Source of the DNA: a bacterium
GTDB lineage: Bacteria; Planctomycetota; Planctomycetia; Isosphaerales; Isosphaeraceae
NCBI GenBank assembly: GCA_016125085.1
Contig: WGMM01000001.1
Coordinates: 1-64,000 of the forward strand
Reading direction: 5' to 3'
DNA length: 64,000 nt
The translations under genes and the position numbers were made by a program. Below the pieces are notes generated by a model that saw only the letters and a program-made list of their open reading frames with translations, made no database searches and was not told the origin of the DNA. Positions within the stretch are counted from its first letter, which is position 1. Each line of letters begins with the position of its first letter. Below, one piece after another: positions 46,901-55,310 of the stretch.

Positions 46901-47905
46901 ATGGCCGAGCGTGTACGAGTCGGCGACAGATTCGTTTGCTACATGGTTCGCATGTCGCGATGGATCGGGGTACTCGAAGTTCAAGAGGGGCCTTTCCATG
47001 ATCCCTCGCCTCTGTTCTATCCTGAAAACGATCCTTTCGTCGTTCGGTTTCGCGTGAAAGCTCTTTCGTGGTTGCCAGTCGAAGAATCCGTTCCGATCCA
47101 GAACGACGAAGTATTTTCGAAACTCTCGTTCACACGCAATGTTCGTCCCGGCGGATATTGGCTTGGGCCACTTCGTCGTAGTCTTCATAAGCTGGAGAGA
47201 TGCGATGGCGATTTCCTGGATTCGATGCTTCGAAATCAATCCTTGGCACATCGAAAATATCCGTTCGATTCGGATCATTACGAAACAGTCCTGAAACGCC
47301 GAATCCAGCGACCTGAGGGATCCGTTACTGTCTCGGTCCCGGACGACGCGAACGCCGACGAAGATAGCGAATCGCAGCCCTCGACAGCCGACCGCGAATC
47401 GATCCGGATTCAGGCGAGACTGTGCCGAATCGGAGAAGCGATGGGATTGAAAATCTGGCTTCCCGTAAACGATCGGTCACGTGTGCTGGAACACTGGAAA
47501 CCGCAAGCAGGAGTTCTTCTGGATCGTCTTCCGTTGAATTACGACGAAACCACCTTGGACACGATCAAGCGAATCGATGTCCTCTGGCTGAGAGGCCGAA
47601 TGATTCGCAGAGCGTTCGAAGTCGAGCACTCGACCGCGATCTACTCCGGGCTCTTGAGAATGGCCGATTTGTGTGCGCTTCTCCCGAACATCAACGTAGC
47701 GTTGCATATCGTAGCTCCCGAGAACCGTCGGGATAAGGTCTTTCAGGAAATTACGAGACCCGTATTTTCTTTGCTCGAACACTCTCCGCTTTCGAAACGG
47801 TGCACTTACATTCCATACGGTAGTGTGCAGGAACTGGCGGCGCTCGAACATCTGGCTCATACCACGGACAGCTTGATCGACGAGTTTGTTGAGTATGCCG
47901 AATAG
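46901..47905 (+). CDS. EVE-domain protein with C-terminal nuclease-like domain; start uncertain
   Basis: 334 residues from the first ATG at 46901. In the same frame, recognisable EVE-domain sequence already begins near 46796 (EKNYWTDLFTPETYEAF, then ISGFRES), yet there is no ATG, GTG or TTG between the stop at 46774 and 46901. EVE/PUA-like domains read modified bases; the motif continues as VGDRFVCYMVRMSRWIGVLEV. The C-terminal part (IRIQARLCRIGEAMGLKIWLP, RIDVLWLRGRMIRRAFEVEHSTAIYSGLLRMADL) resembles a PD-(D/E)XK restriction-like domain, with Asp in IDVLW and Glu in AFEVE. It probably belongs to restriction or defence functions. An unusual start codon or a frameshift near the 5' end would explain the missing start. 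Confidence 0.75.
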   Translation: MAERVRVGDRFVCYMVRMSRWIGVLEVQEGPFHDPSPLFYPENDPFVVRFRVKALSWLPVEESVPIQNDEVFSKLSFTRNVRPGGYWLGPLRRSLHKLERCDGDFLDSMLRNQSLAHRKYPFDSDHYETVLKRRIQRPEGSVTVSVPDDANADEDSESQPSTADRESIRIQARLCRIGEAMGLKIWLPVNDRSRVLEHWKPQAGVLLDRLPLNYDETTLDTIKRIDVLWLRGRMIRRAFEVEHSTAIYSGLLRMADLCALLPNINVALHIVAPENRRDKVFQEITRPVFSLLEHSPLSKRCTYIPYGSVQELAALEHLAHTTDSLIDEFVEYAE

Positions 47906-48161
47906 ACCACGGGTGCGTAATACGGATATCCTCGAGAGTCCTTCGGTTATCCGGAGCATTCCCCTGTTCCATGCCCCGTCCACTGCATCGACTTACCAAT
48001 ACGCCGATGCCTTACGCCCCCCTGAAAGTGCATTGCGAAGGCGAACTTGCCCGACCCATAAACAAACGCCGATTTCGCTGGAACCGGTATGCGAATCCCC
48101 ATTATCCTGTTGATTGAACTCTGCATCTCGATTCCGGAAATCCAGCTCAGGCGATCCACTC

Positions 48162-48560
48162 ATGAAACGCGTCATCGGCATCGGCGGCGTCTTCTTTCAG
48201 GCCAAAGACCCCAAAGCCCTGCAGGAATGGTATCGTGTCCATCTGGGCATCGACGTGCAGGACTGGGGCGGCACGGCGTTTCCGTGGAAAAGCCCCGACA
48301 CCCCGGCCGACGGCGGCATGACGGTCTGGAGCATCGGCAAGATCAACCCTGAAGCCTTCGCCCCCAGCAAGGCACCCTTCGCCATCAATTACATCGTGGC
48401 CGACCTGGACGCCCTGCTGGCCACGCTTCGTGCGGAAGGCTGCGACGTGCTGGAAAAGACCGAGGATTACGAATTCGGCAAATTCGGCTGGGTGATGGAC
48501 CCTGAGGGCAACCGGGTGGAACTGTGGCAGCCTCCGGCGGCCCCGCCCAGCCCCGGCTGA
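48162..48560 (+). CDS. VOC-family (glyoxalase/dioxygenase-fold) protein
   Basis: 132 residues. The bleomycin-resistance/glyoxalase fold is apparent: GIGGVFFQAKDPKALQEWYRVHLGI at the start, FAINYIVADLDALLATLRAEG in the middle and GWVMDPEGNRVELWQPP with the metal-ligand Glu at the end. Members act as isomerases, dioxygenases or binding proteins for small molecules. The substrate is unknown. It stands alone between the EVE-nuclease gene and the small secreted protein. Confidence 0.9.
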   Translation: MKRVIGIGGVFFQAKDPKALQEWYRVHLGIDVQDWGGTAFPWKSPDTPADGGMTVWSIGKINPEAFAPSKAPFAINYIVADLDALLATLRAEGCDVLEKTEDYEFGKFGWVMDPEGNRVELWQPPAAPPSPG

Positions 48561-48787
48561 TTCGATCGCACGCCGGAAACGGCGGATTCTGCCGATTGTC
48601 GCCGTTCAATCCGCCATGGACGGAAAATCGGGTTTGTGTTACGACGGACGCCTGGTCGATGATCAATGGAAGAAGCTGACACATCGACCGGCGGCCGCAT
48701 GATGCGGTCTCGGTCCGGTGCCCTGGATCGTTCGAGGGCTCCGGCACGCCGGCGGAGTCTTTTCTTTCAGGACGGGAGAGACACTCG

Positions 48788-49141
48788 ATGACTCGATGCA
48801 TGCGCATGGGCCTGCTGCCCGCTCTGGCGATTCTGACGATCGCCGCGACCGAAGCCCAGGCCCAATCCTTCCGGCAGCGGCGGTTGACTCAGGTGACGAT
48901 CCTGCCGACCACGCCTTCGGCCGCGCTGGTTCGCCCCACACCGGCCAACCAGGGCCCGATGCGCTGGACCACAAACCGGCCGATGATCAGTTCCGGCTAT
49001 TCCATGCCCACCAAGCCTTTGTTCATCGGTGGCTACGGCGGCCGGAATTACGGCCACGGCATCCGGCAGGGCTACGTGCCCGTCAGCCCCGGCGCCGCCG
49101 AAGGCGAAATCAAGACGATCGAGCTGAACCCGCTGCGGTGA
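48788..49141 (+). CDS. Small exported hypothetical protein
   Basis: 117 residues. A clear signal peptide (GLLPALAILTIAATEAQA) ends before QSFRQRRL. The mature part is rich in Pro, Gly, Arg and Thr (TTPSAALVRPTPANQGP, GGYGGRNYGHGIRQGYVP) and ends AAEGEIKTIELNPLR. The last 50 bases recur exactly at 51186-51235. A terminator follows at 49175. No family is recognised. Confidence 0.65.
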   Translation: MTRCMRMGLLPALAILTIAATEAQAQSFRQRRLTQVTILPTTPSAALVRPTPANQGPMRWTTNRPMISSGYSMPTKPLFIGGYGGRNYGHGIRQGYVPVSPGAAEGEIKTIELNPLR

Positions 49142-49174
49142 GACGGGGCAATCGAACGCGTCACACGAAAACCA

Positions 49175-49211
49175 GGGGGGCCGGCTCACGATACGAGCCG
49201 GCCCCCCTTTT
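49175..49211 (+). terminator. Rho-independent terminator
   Basis: A 13-bp stem, GGGGGGCCGGCTC at 49175-49187 with its complement at 49195-49207 and a 7-base loop, followed by TTTT. It closes the small secreted-protein gene. Confidence 0.9.
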
Positions 49212-49384
49212 CGATCGGCAGTCGAGCGGTTTCGGCATCCTGGCATATTGTCGATGCGTCGAATGAGTCGAATGAGAATAGCTCTCACCCTGCCAGGGAG
49301 GAGTCCCGCGCAGCGGGGAGGGGGTCGCTGCGAGCTAGGGATGTCACTCGCATGCCAAGAAACCACCCCGGCCCGTTGGGCCAC

Positions 49385-49535
49385 CCCTCCTTCGAAAAGG
49401 AGGGAAGCTTTGCAAGCCGCCATCCTGGCTCGCCTGGTCAATCGCATCCGTGGACTCACGTCCACGGCTCGACTTCCAACTTCCTGCGTCGATTTTCCGG
49501 GCGCGCGAAGCGCCGGGACGCCGCTGCCACACGCG
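49385..49535. repeat. Palindrome and two REP copies
   Basis: CCCTCCTT-CGAA-AAGGAGGG at 49385-49404 is a perfect hairpin. A GTGGACTCACGTCCAC hairpin with the CGGCTCGAC tail is at 49451-49475 (same family as 51364 and 52370). A copy of the GTGGCAGCGGCGTCC family lies at 49508-49535 in minus orientation. They lie downstream of the NHL-repeat gene. The rest of 49212-49555 shows no gene. Confidence 0.8.
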
Positions 49536-49555
49536 GGGCAACCCGTGCGGGCCGG

Positions 49556-50554
49556 TCAGGCTTGCCGCCGCCGCCGGGCGATCACGGCCATCAGGGCCGT
49601 CGCCAGGCCGCCCAGAACATACGTGGAAGGCTCAGGCACGAAAGCCAGAAAGCGGGGACTTACAGGTGTACTCCAACTGAACTGAAAAACCCCGGCGGAA
49701 TTGTATTTGGAGATCGTGTTGTTATTCAAATTCGCAGCATAGAGATTGCCGGACTTGTCGAACGCAAGGCCGACGGGGTTGACCAGGCCCTGGCCCGTGG
49801 GGACGAAATCGGTCCCGATCCGGTTGCCCGACGAATCGTATCGCGTGATCGTGTTGCCTAAGTGATTTGCAGCATAGAGGTTGCCTGATGTGTCGAACGC
49901 AATGCCATAGGGGCCGTTCAGGCCCTCGCCCGTGGCGACGAAATCGGTCCCGATCCGATTTCCCGACGAATCGTACCGCGTGATCGTATTATTGCCGATA
50001 TTCGACGCATAGAGATTACCAGCCGCATCGAAGGCGAGGCCAGCTGGACTACTCAAGCCCTGGCCCGTGGGGACGAAATCGGTCCCGATCCGATTTCCCG
50101 AAGTATCGTATCGCGTAATCGTGTTGCCGAAGCCATTCGACACATAGAGATTGCCGACCGTGTCGAACGCAAGGCCGCGGGGGCTGTTCAGGCCCTGGCC
50201 CGTGGGGACGAAATCGGTCCCGATCTGGTTTCCCGATGTATCGTACCGTGTGATTGTGTCGCCGTTGGAATTCGCCGCATAAAGATTGCCGGCCTTGTCG
50301 AAGGCCAGGCCGATGGGAAAGTTCAGGCCCCGGCCCGAGGGAACGAAGACGTTCGCGGAGTTCTGGATGTCGGTGCCGGTGGCAAGGCTGACATCATACC
50401 GGACGATGGTACTGTTATCGAGCGAAACGTACATGAAATCAGCCGCGCTGGCTCGCACGCCCAGGCCGGGCCCGATGATGGCCCAAGCCAGCGCCAGCCG
50501 GACAATCAGGCGGAATGGGGAATATGGCCGGGGTGTGACCTGTCCGCAAAACAT
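49556..50554 (-). CDS. PEP-CTERM protein with NHL-like beta-propeller repeats
   Basis: 332 residues from the ATG at 50554, with AGGAA just upstream. A signal peptide (LIVRLALAWAIIGPGLGVRASA) precedes a propeller of about five 45-residue repeats, consensus GLNSPxGLAFDxxGNLYAAN, NTITRYDxSGNRIGTDFVPTGQ. The repeats are close to identical at DNA level (135-bp period), indicating recent duplication or conversion. The C-terminus is VPEPSTYVLGGLATALMAV followed by IARRRRQA, an exosortase target. It probably forms a surface-bound recognition or adhesion protein. Copy number may vary between strains. Confidence 0.88.
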   Translation of the reverse strand: MFCGQVTPRPYSPFRLIVRLALAWAIIGPGLGVRASAADFMYVSLDNSTIVRYDVSLATGTDIQNSANVFVPSGRGLNFPIGLAFDKAGNLYAANSNGDTITRYDTSGNQIGTDFVPTGQGLNSPRGLAFDTVGNLYVSNGFGNTITRYDTSGNRIGTDFVPTGQGLSSPAGLAFDAAGNLYASNIGNNTITRYDSSGNRIGTDFVATGEGLNGPYGIAFDTSGNLYAANHLGNTITRYDSSGNRIGTDFVPTGQGLVNPVGLAFDKSGNLYAANLNNNTISKYNSAGVFQFSWSTPVSPRFLAFVPEPSTYVLGGLATALMAVIARRRRQA

Positions 50555-50717
50555 AGGTGTTTCCTTGCTGGTCGAACGGGATCGATCGGGACGTCGTCCG
50601 TCGAAGATTTCTCGAAATGCGGATGACACATTACCTTGGAGGTTCGGCACGAGGAAGCGAAATCGAAAAAAACTAGGACGGCAAAGCTCGCTGGATCCAT
50701 GCGAGCGAAAGCCGTGT

Positions 50718-50828
50718 GTAGACATGTAGATGCGGCGTCTCGCCGCATTCGCGCGCGGGTCGAGGCCACTCTTGCCGATCGATGCCACTGGGTGCGTCGA
50801 AAGCGGCAAGATGCCGCTTCCACATGCC
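50718..50828. repeat. Two REP elements upstream of the NHL-repeat gene
   Basis: Palindromes at 50722-50750 (GATGCGGCGTCTCGCCGCATTC) and 50800-50827 (AAGCGGCAAGATGCCGCTTCC), on opposite strands, belong to the same family as the cluster at 9985-10229. The flanking 50840-51185 has an open frame on each strand but no motif that I recognise, so I call no gene there. Confidence 0.75.
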
Positions 50829-51185
50829 CCGCATGATCAAGCCCGCTTTGCCGTCCTTGAAAAAATCGACCACGTGATCGATCGAGCCTCCGAACTGCCG
50901 GAGCCGGAACCCGTGGGGCCCCGCGCAGATCAGCCGTCGATCGAACCCCCGGCACGACTCGAAAAATCCGCGAATACCGCCTGGCTATTCGAGATCGCCC
51001 GCCCGGTAAAAGCTGCCGCGCCTGCATTTTCCTGGATCGTCCGAAAGACGATTGAATTCGCCGCAAGTCGTTGTGATATCGAGCCGAAAGTGCATTTTGC
51101 GAAACGGAATTCGGGGCACTACCGGCAAGGGAAAACGGGACTGGCGATCCCCGACAAGGCAAGGGAGCCGGGATCGGTCGTGCCA

Positions 51186-51235
51186 GCGCCGCCGAAGGCG
51201 AAATCAAGACGATCGAGCTGAACCCGCTGCGGTGA
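51186..51235 (+). pseudogene. Duplicated 3' end of the small secreted-protein gene
   Basis: These 50 bases are identical to 49092-49141, the end of the exported protein ending EIKTIELNPLR, including its stop. The sequence upstream shows no similar signal peptide or repeat, so only the end of the gene was copied or survives. A hairpin at 51290-51322 follows it, as the intact copy is followed by its own terminator. Confidence 0.7.
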
Positions 51236-51289
51236 TCTTGTCGAATCGTAATCGGGCAAGGGCACGACTTCCGTTCCGATACCGATCCA

Positions 51290-51322
51290 GGGGGCGTTTT
51301 CTCCGATGGGAAACGCCCCCTT
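51290..51322 (+). terminator. Hairpin resembling a terminator
   Basis: GGGGGCGTTT at 51290-51299 pairs with AAACGCCCCC at 51311-51320 across an 11-base loop. Only TT follows, so the T-tract is weak. It lies 55 bases after the gene remnant. Confidence 0.5.
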
Positions 51323-51360
51323 GGTCATTTCACGCACCGGCGAGCCGAGCCGTGCAAGTC

Positions 51361-51530
51361 AAGCCGTGGACGTGAGTCCACGGGTGCGCGTGCCCATTGA
51401 GCCTGCGATCGGAAGTCGAGCCGTGGACGTGAGTCCACGGGTGCGCGTGCCCATTGAGCCTGCGATCGGAAGTCGAGCCGTGGACGTGAGTCCACGGGTG
51501 CGCGTGCCCATTGAGCCTGCGAAGTGTGTG
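51361..51530 (+). repeat. Three tandem 57-bp repeats carrying a GTGGAC/GTCCAC hairpin (REP array A)
   Basis: Units begin at 51364, 51421 and 51478. Each starts CCGTGGACGTGAGTCCACGG, an 8-bp stem with a 4-base loop, followed by GTGCGCGTGCCCATTGAGCC. This is the plus orientation; array B on the other side of the transposase is inverted. The unit length is a multiple of three, which creates false repetitive reading frames. Confidence 0.92.
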
Positions 51531-51602
51531 CGGGAACACGGCACGGCTCGACTTGCCGGGCCTTCTGATCCTCGCACCCACAGCTCGACGCCGGGTATTG
51601 CA

Positions 51603-52133
51603 TCACCCCCCACGAACAAGCAGCGAATTCGGCTGATTGCGAACATAGGCAATTGCTGCTGTCACGTTCGCTTCCTCCGCCAGAAATCTCGCTGAACCAG
51701 AATCGGTCCACCAGCGACCGGAACGGGTCGGATCGTGTCGATTAAGGCGTCGAGATGCGTAGCTTTTCAGGTCTTTCAGCATTTTTGATGGTTTTGGATC
51801 GTCCTTGACCTGAAGCACGAGGTGTATATGAGTCGTCATGATCGCAAGGATCAGAATGCTCCAGCCTCGATACGACGCTGTCTCTTGAAGCTGCTTTTCG
51901 ACCAATTCAGCCATCGAGTGATCAAGCATAACGATTGGGTGCTTTCTCATTTCATGAGAGAAGCTGGCGAGAGCGGCGTTGGAAGGGGCGGAAAATGGCC
52001 CGACCCGATTGTGCTTTTCGAGAATGCCGTCCGGCGAGCGGGTCACGCTGGTCGATCCCCTGTCGTCACCCGGAACCCATGATCCGTAAGTTGTCCAGGT
52101 CAGTAGCCAATGACGATAATCAATCGATGTCAT
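51603..52133 (-). CDS. REP-associated tyrosine transposase (RAYT, Y1/HUH type)
   Basis: 176 residues. The start YRHWLLTWTTYGSWVPGD is characteristic of REP-associated Y1 transposases. The HUH motif is THIHLVL with His102 and His104, and the catalytic Tyr is probably Tyr163 in AIAYVRNQP. These enzymes cut single-stranded REP hairpins to move or copy them. Arrays of GTGGAC/GTCCAC hairpins lie on both sides in opposite orientation and are very likely its substrates. It seems intact. Confidence 0.9.
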   Translation of the reverse strand: MTSIDYRHWLLTWTTYGSWVPGDDRGSTSVTRSPDGILEKHNRVGPFSAPSNAALASFSHEMRKHPIVMLDHSMAELVEKQLQETASYRGWSILILAIMTTHIHLVLQVKDDPKPSKMLKDLKSYASRRLNRHDPTRSGRWWTDSGSARFLAEEANVTAAIAYVRNQPNSLLVRGG

Positions 52134-52196
52134 TACGACGGACCACTTGAGAAAGAGTGATCGACTTCGCGCACGTTTCGATCAGCCTATCACCTG

Positions 52197-52655
52197 CGGA
52201 ATCCCAAGTCGAGCCGTGGGTGGGCATGATGAAGCGAAACGTGGCGATCGGAAGTCGAGCCGTGGACGTGAGGGGGCGCGAGACCATTGCGCCTGAGCCA
52301 TAAAAGAACGCCGCAAAACTCCTGGCCGGGTCAACCGGATGGGCCGAATTCTGCTGTACTGCGCACCCGTGGACTCACGTCCACTTCTCGACGTGCCGGG
52401 CCTTTCGACTTGCCGGGCCTTCTGTATTGCGCACCCGTGGACTCACGTCCACTTCTCGACGTGCCGGGCCTTTCGACTTGCCGGGCCTTCTGTATTGCGC
52501 ACCCGTGGACTCACGTCCACGGCTCGACTTGTGTTTCGACGCCTTCTGTATTGCGCACCCGTGGACTCACGTCCACGGCTCGACGTGCCGGGCCTTTCGA
52601 CGTGCCGGGCCTTCTGTATTTCGCACCCGTGGACTTACGTCCACAGCTCGACTTG
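52197..52655 (-). repeat. REP array B (inverted relative to array A)
   Basis: Five copies of GCACCCGTGGACTCACGTCC with a CACGGCTCGAC or CACTTCTCGAC tail occur near 52365, 52430, 52499, 52554 and 52622, separated by GTGCCGGGCCTTTCGACTTG-type spacers. Two degenerate plus-orientation copies are at 52207 and 52253. Spacing is irregular (about 55-70 bases) and spacers are themselves repeated, so this is not a CRISPR. It ends at the stop of the epimerase gene. Confidence 0.9.
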
Positions 52656-52659
52656 CGGA

Positions 52660-53604
52660 TCACCCCCGCAGCCACTCCACATACCGCCGGATGCCTTCGG
52701 CGAAGGGGACGCGGGGTTCGAAGCCGAGGTCAGTACGGGCGCGGGTGATGTCGGCGAAAGTCTGGCTGACGTCGCCGGGCTGCAGTGGCTGGCGGTCGAT
52801 TTTCGGCGTTTTGCCCAGGGCCTTGCCGATAGTCTCGATCAGCTCCGTGAGCACCACGGGGCTGGAATTGCCAAGGTTGTAGAGATTCAGCCCGTTGCAG
52901 CGCTGGAGGGCGCGCACGACGCCGTCGGCGATGTCTTCGACGTACGTGTAGTCGCGCCGGGTGGAACCGTCGCCGAACATCGGGATGGGCTGATCTTCGA
53001 GGATCATGCGTGTGAACTTGGCGATGGCCAGGTCAGGCCGGTTGCGGGGCCCATAGGCGGTGAAGAACCGCAGGCCGGTGATATGGAGCCCATAAAGGTG
53101 ATGATATGTCGATGCAACGAGTTCGCAGGCCCGTTTGCTGGCGGCGTAGGGGCTGATGGGCGAATCGACGTCTTCGGTTTCGCGGAACGGGGCGGTGTCG
53201 CGGTCGCCGTAGACGGATGAGCTGGATGAGTAAACCACTTTCGGCGGCTGGGTCAGCTTGCGGGCGGCTTCGAGGATGCGCACGGTGCCGGTGACGTTGA
53301 CGTCCATATAAAGCGCCGGGTTTTCCAGCGAGGGGCGCACTCCGGCGCGCGCGGCCAGGTGGATGACGCCGTCCGGCCGGGCATGGTCGAAGAGTTCGTC
53401 GAGCAGGGCGGCGTCGCGGATATCGCCTTCGACGAGTTCGAAGGCGTCGTGGGCCAGTGCTTTGGCGACGTTTGCCCGTTTGACGGTGGCGGGGTAGAAG
53501 TCGTCGAAGTTATCCAGCCCTGTCACGCGGTGGCCGTCGGCCAGGAGTCTGTCGACGACGTGAGAACCGATGAAGCCGGCGGCTCCGGTGACGATGACGT
53601 TCAT
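52660..53604 (-). CDS. NAD-dependent sugar-nucleotide epimerase/dehydratase
   Basis: 314 residues. Rossmann motif VTGAAGFIGSHV at the start, SSSSSVYGD and the catalytic pair YAASK (Tyr153, Lys157). The segment RFFTAYGPRNRPDLAIAKF and the overall length fit UDP-glucuronate/UDP-glucose 4-epimerase-like SDR proteins. The substrate is unknown but is probably a UDP-sugar for the surface glycan. Its 3' end abuts REP array B. Confidence 0.9.
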   Translation of the reverse strand: MNVIVTGAAGFIGSHVVDRLLADGHRVTGLDNFDDFYPATVKRANVAKALAHDAFELVEGDIRDAALLDELFDHARPDGVIHLAARAGVRPSLENPALYMDVNVTGTVRILEAARKLTQPPKVVYSSSSSVYGDRDTAPFRETEDVDSPISPYAASKRACELVASTYHHLYGLHITGLRFFTAYGPRNRPDLAIAKFTRMILEDQPIPMFGDGSTRRDYTYVEDIADGVVRALQRCNGLNLYNLGNSSPVVLTELIETIGKALGKTPKIDRQPLQPGDVSQTFADITRARTDLGFEPRVPFAEGIRRYVEWLRG

Positions 53605-53760
53605 TCGATGTCAGGTCCTTCGGCTCATGAGACTCGCGAATCCGCGCCCGGGCATGAATACCGTCCCTCGGCGGCCCGGTATCGCTAGGCGATCGCGACA
53701 GCGAACAACTATAATCCTAAACGACGTGGCCCGAATCGATAAGACTGCCTGAGGCAGCAG

Positions 53761-55071
53761 GTGAAAATCCATGGCGGCATCATGACGAAAAGCGCTTTGT
53801 ACGTCTGCTATTTCGGGATCCGCGAGCCGCTCGTCCAATCACAGGTGCTGGCATACGTCCGGAAGCTGGCAGAGGCTGGCTGGAACATGCACCTGCTGAC
53901 GTTCGAACCCGGCTGGCCGGCCGAATTTCCCGAGGCCGAGCAGATCGCCTGGCGCGAAGCCCTCGCACGTGAAGGCATCACGTGGCATGCCCACCCTTAC
54001 ACGAAGAGCCATGGCCTGGCGGCCAAAGCCAGGGACATCCTCACGGGACTGATCAAAACCCGGCGGATCGCCCGTGAAAACAAGGTGAATATCATTCATG
54101 GCCGCGCTCACGTCGCGACGACGATCGCCATGCTGAGCACCATGTTTCTGCGCCCGAAGCCCGGGATCCTGTTCGACATCCGCGGGTTCAACCCTGAAGA
54201 GTATGTGGACGCCGGCAGGTGGAAACCCGGCAGCCTGAAGTTCCGCCTGCTGAAGATGACGGAAAGATGGCTCTTGCGCCGGTCATCGGGGTTCGTGGTT
54301 TTGACGGAGGCCGGGCGGAAGATCATGTTTCCCAAGGCGGTGCCTGATACGGGGCCGGAGGCCTGGCGTCTGCCCGATGGCCGCCCCGTGCAGGTGATCC
54401 CCTGCTGCGTCGACATGGCCCGGTTCGAAACCGCGAATGAAGTGAGCCGGGAAGCCGCCAAGGCGGCCCAGAATCTCAGCGGCCGATCGGTCATCGCCTA
54501 TGTCGGTGCCCTGGGCGGCTGGTATCTGGACGACGAGATGGCTCGCATCTGGACAGTCGCGCGGCGGATGAATCCCGCATCGTTCGCCCTGATCTTCACC
54601 CAGAGCCCCCCCGCCGGCATTCAGGCCCTCCTTCTGGCCGCGGGGGCCGCCGATGGCAAAGACTTTCACATCCAGAAGGTTCCGCCCGCCGAACTGGCCG
54701 CCCGGCTTCCGGCCGCGGAACTGGCATTGTCGATCATCAAGCCGTCGTTTTCGAAAATCGCCAGTTCACCCACAAAACTGGCCGAATATCTGGCGGCCGG
54801 ATGTGTCGTAATCAGCTCAAGCGGCATCGGCGACGGCGACGCCCAGCTCACGGCCAACCGGGTGGGCGTGATCCTTGAGGATTTCGACGACGCTGCGATC
54901 GAAACCGCGCTGAAGGAAGCCTTCGCCCTGGCCGCTGAGCCCGATATCGCCGATCGTTGCCGCCGCACGGCGAGAGATCTGTTCGACCTGAACGGTGTCG
55001 GCGGGCCGAGATACGTAAGGATGTACGAACGCGTCCTCGGACTCGCGGCAAAAAGTTCCAGGGAGTCGTAA
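53761..55071 (+). CDS. Glycosyltransferase, family 4-like
   Basis: 436 residues if it starts at GTG 53761 (GAGG six bases upstream), or 429 from the ATG at 53782. The N-terminal domain opens ALYVCYFGIREPLVQSQVLAYVRKLAEAGW, the middle has IIHGRAHVATTIAM, and the C-terminal GT-B domain contains SVIAYVGALGGWYLDDEM and SSPTKLAEYLAAGCVVIS, a Glu-rich donor-binding region. It adds a sugar to a glycan from a nucleotide sugar. It is divergent from the epimerase gene. Confidence 0.85.
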   Translation: MKIHGGIMTKSALYVCYFGIREPLVQSQVLAYVRKLAEAGWNMHLLTFEPGWPAEFPEAEQIAWREALAREGITWHAHPYTKSHGLAAKARDILTGLIKTRRIARENKVNIIHGRAHVATTIAMLSTMFLRPKPGILFDIRGFNPEEYVDAGRWKPGSLKFRLLKMTERWLLRRSSGFVVLTEAGRKIMFPKAVPDTGPEAWRLPDGRPVQVIPCCVDMARFETANEVSREAAKAAQNLSGRSVIAYVGALGGWYLDDEMARIWTVARRMNPASFALIFTQSPPAGIQALLLAAGAADGKDFHIQKVPPAELAARLPAAELALSIIKPSFSKIASSPTKLAEYLAAGCVVISSSGIGDGDAQLTANRVGVILEDFDDAAIETALKEAFALAAEPDIADRCRRTARDLFDLNGVGGPRYVRMYERVLGLAAKSSRES

Positions 55072-55275
55072 CCGGAGGTTTCGGGATCATGCCGGCTATC
55101 CGTTCGCGGTCGTTCCAAAGCCGTTAACCGCATCGAAGCGGACCCGTGCGGTAACCAGCGCACGGTGATTCTTCGATGCCTTTCGATCGGACCGGGCCAC
55201 GCGGGTTGAGGCCGAAGCCCCTGGGCGTGTACCTTCGTTCGTTGCCCGCGCCGGCGAATCCAAAGTCAATTAACC

Positions 55276-55303
55276 TTGCAAAACAGAATCACCACTTTAG
55301 AAT
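55276..55303 (+). promoter_or_regulatory. Promoter for a possibly leaderless mRNA
   Basis: TTGCAA at 55276-55281 and TAGAAT at 55298-55303 with a 16-bp spacer, in an AT-rich pocket. Transcription would start near 55310, one base before the ATG at 55311, so the message is probably leaderless. Confidence 0.55.
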
Positions 55304-55310
55304 TGCAAGG

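Noticed and set aside
50840..51185. Possible gene between the REP elements and the gene remnant
   Set aside because: Open frames exist on both strands but neither shows recognisable motifs or a good start; left unannotated.
51306..51695. Repetitive open frames on both strands
   Set aside because: They arise because the 57-bp REP unit is a multiple of three; there is no ribosome-binding site or homologous domain.
52365..52655. CRISPR array
   Set aside because: Spacing is irregular, spacers are themselves repeated, each unit is a hairpin of the family next to the RAYT gene, and no cas genes are present.
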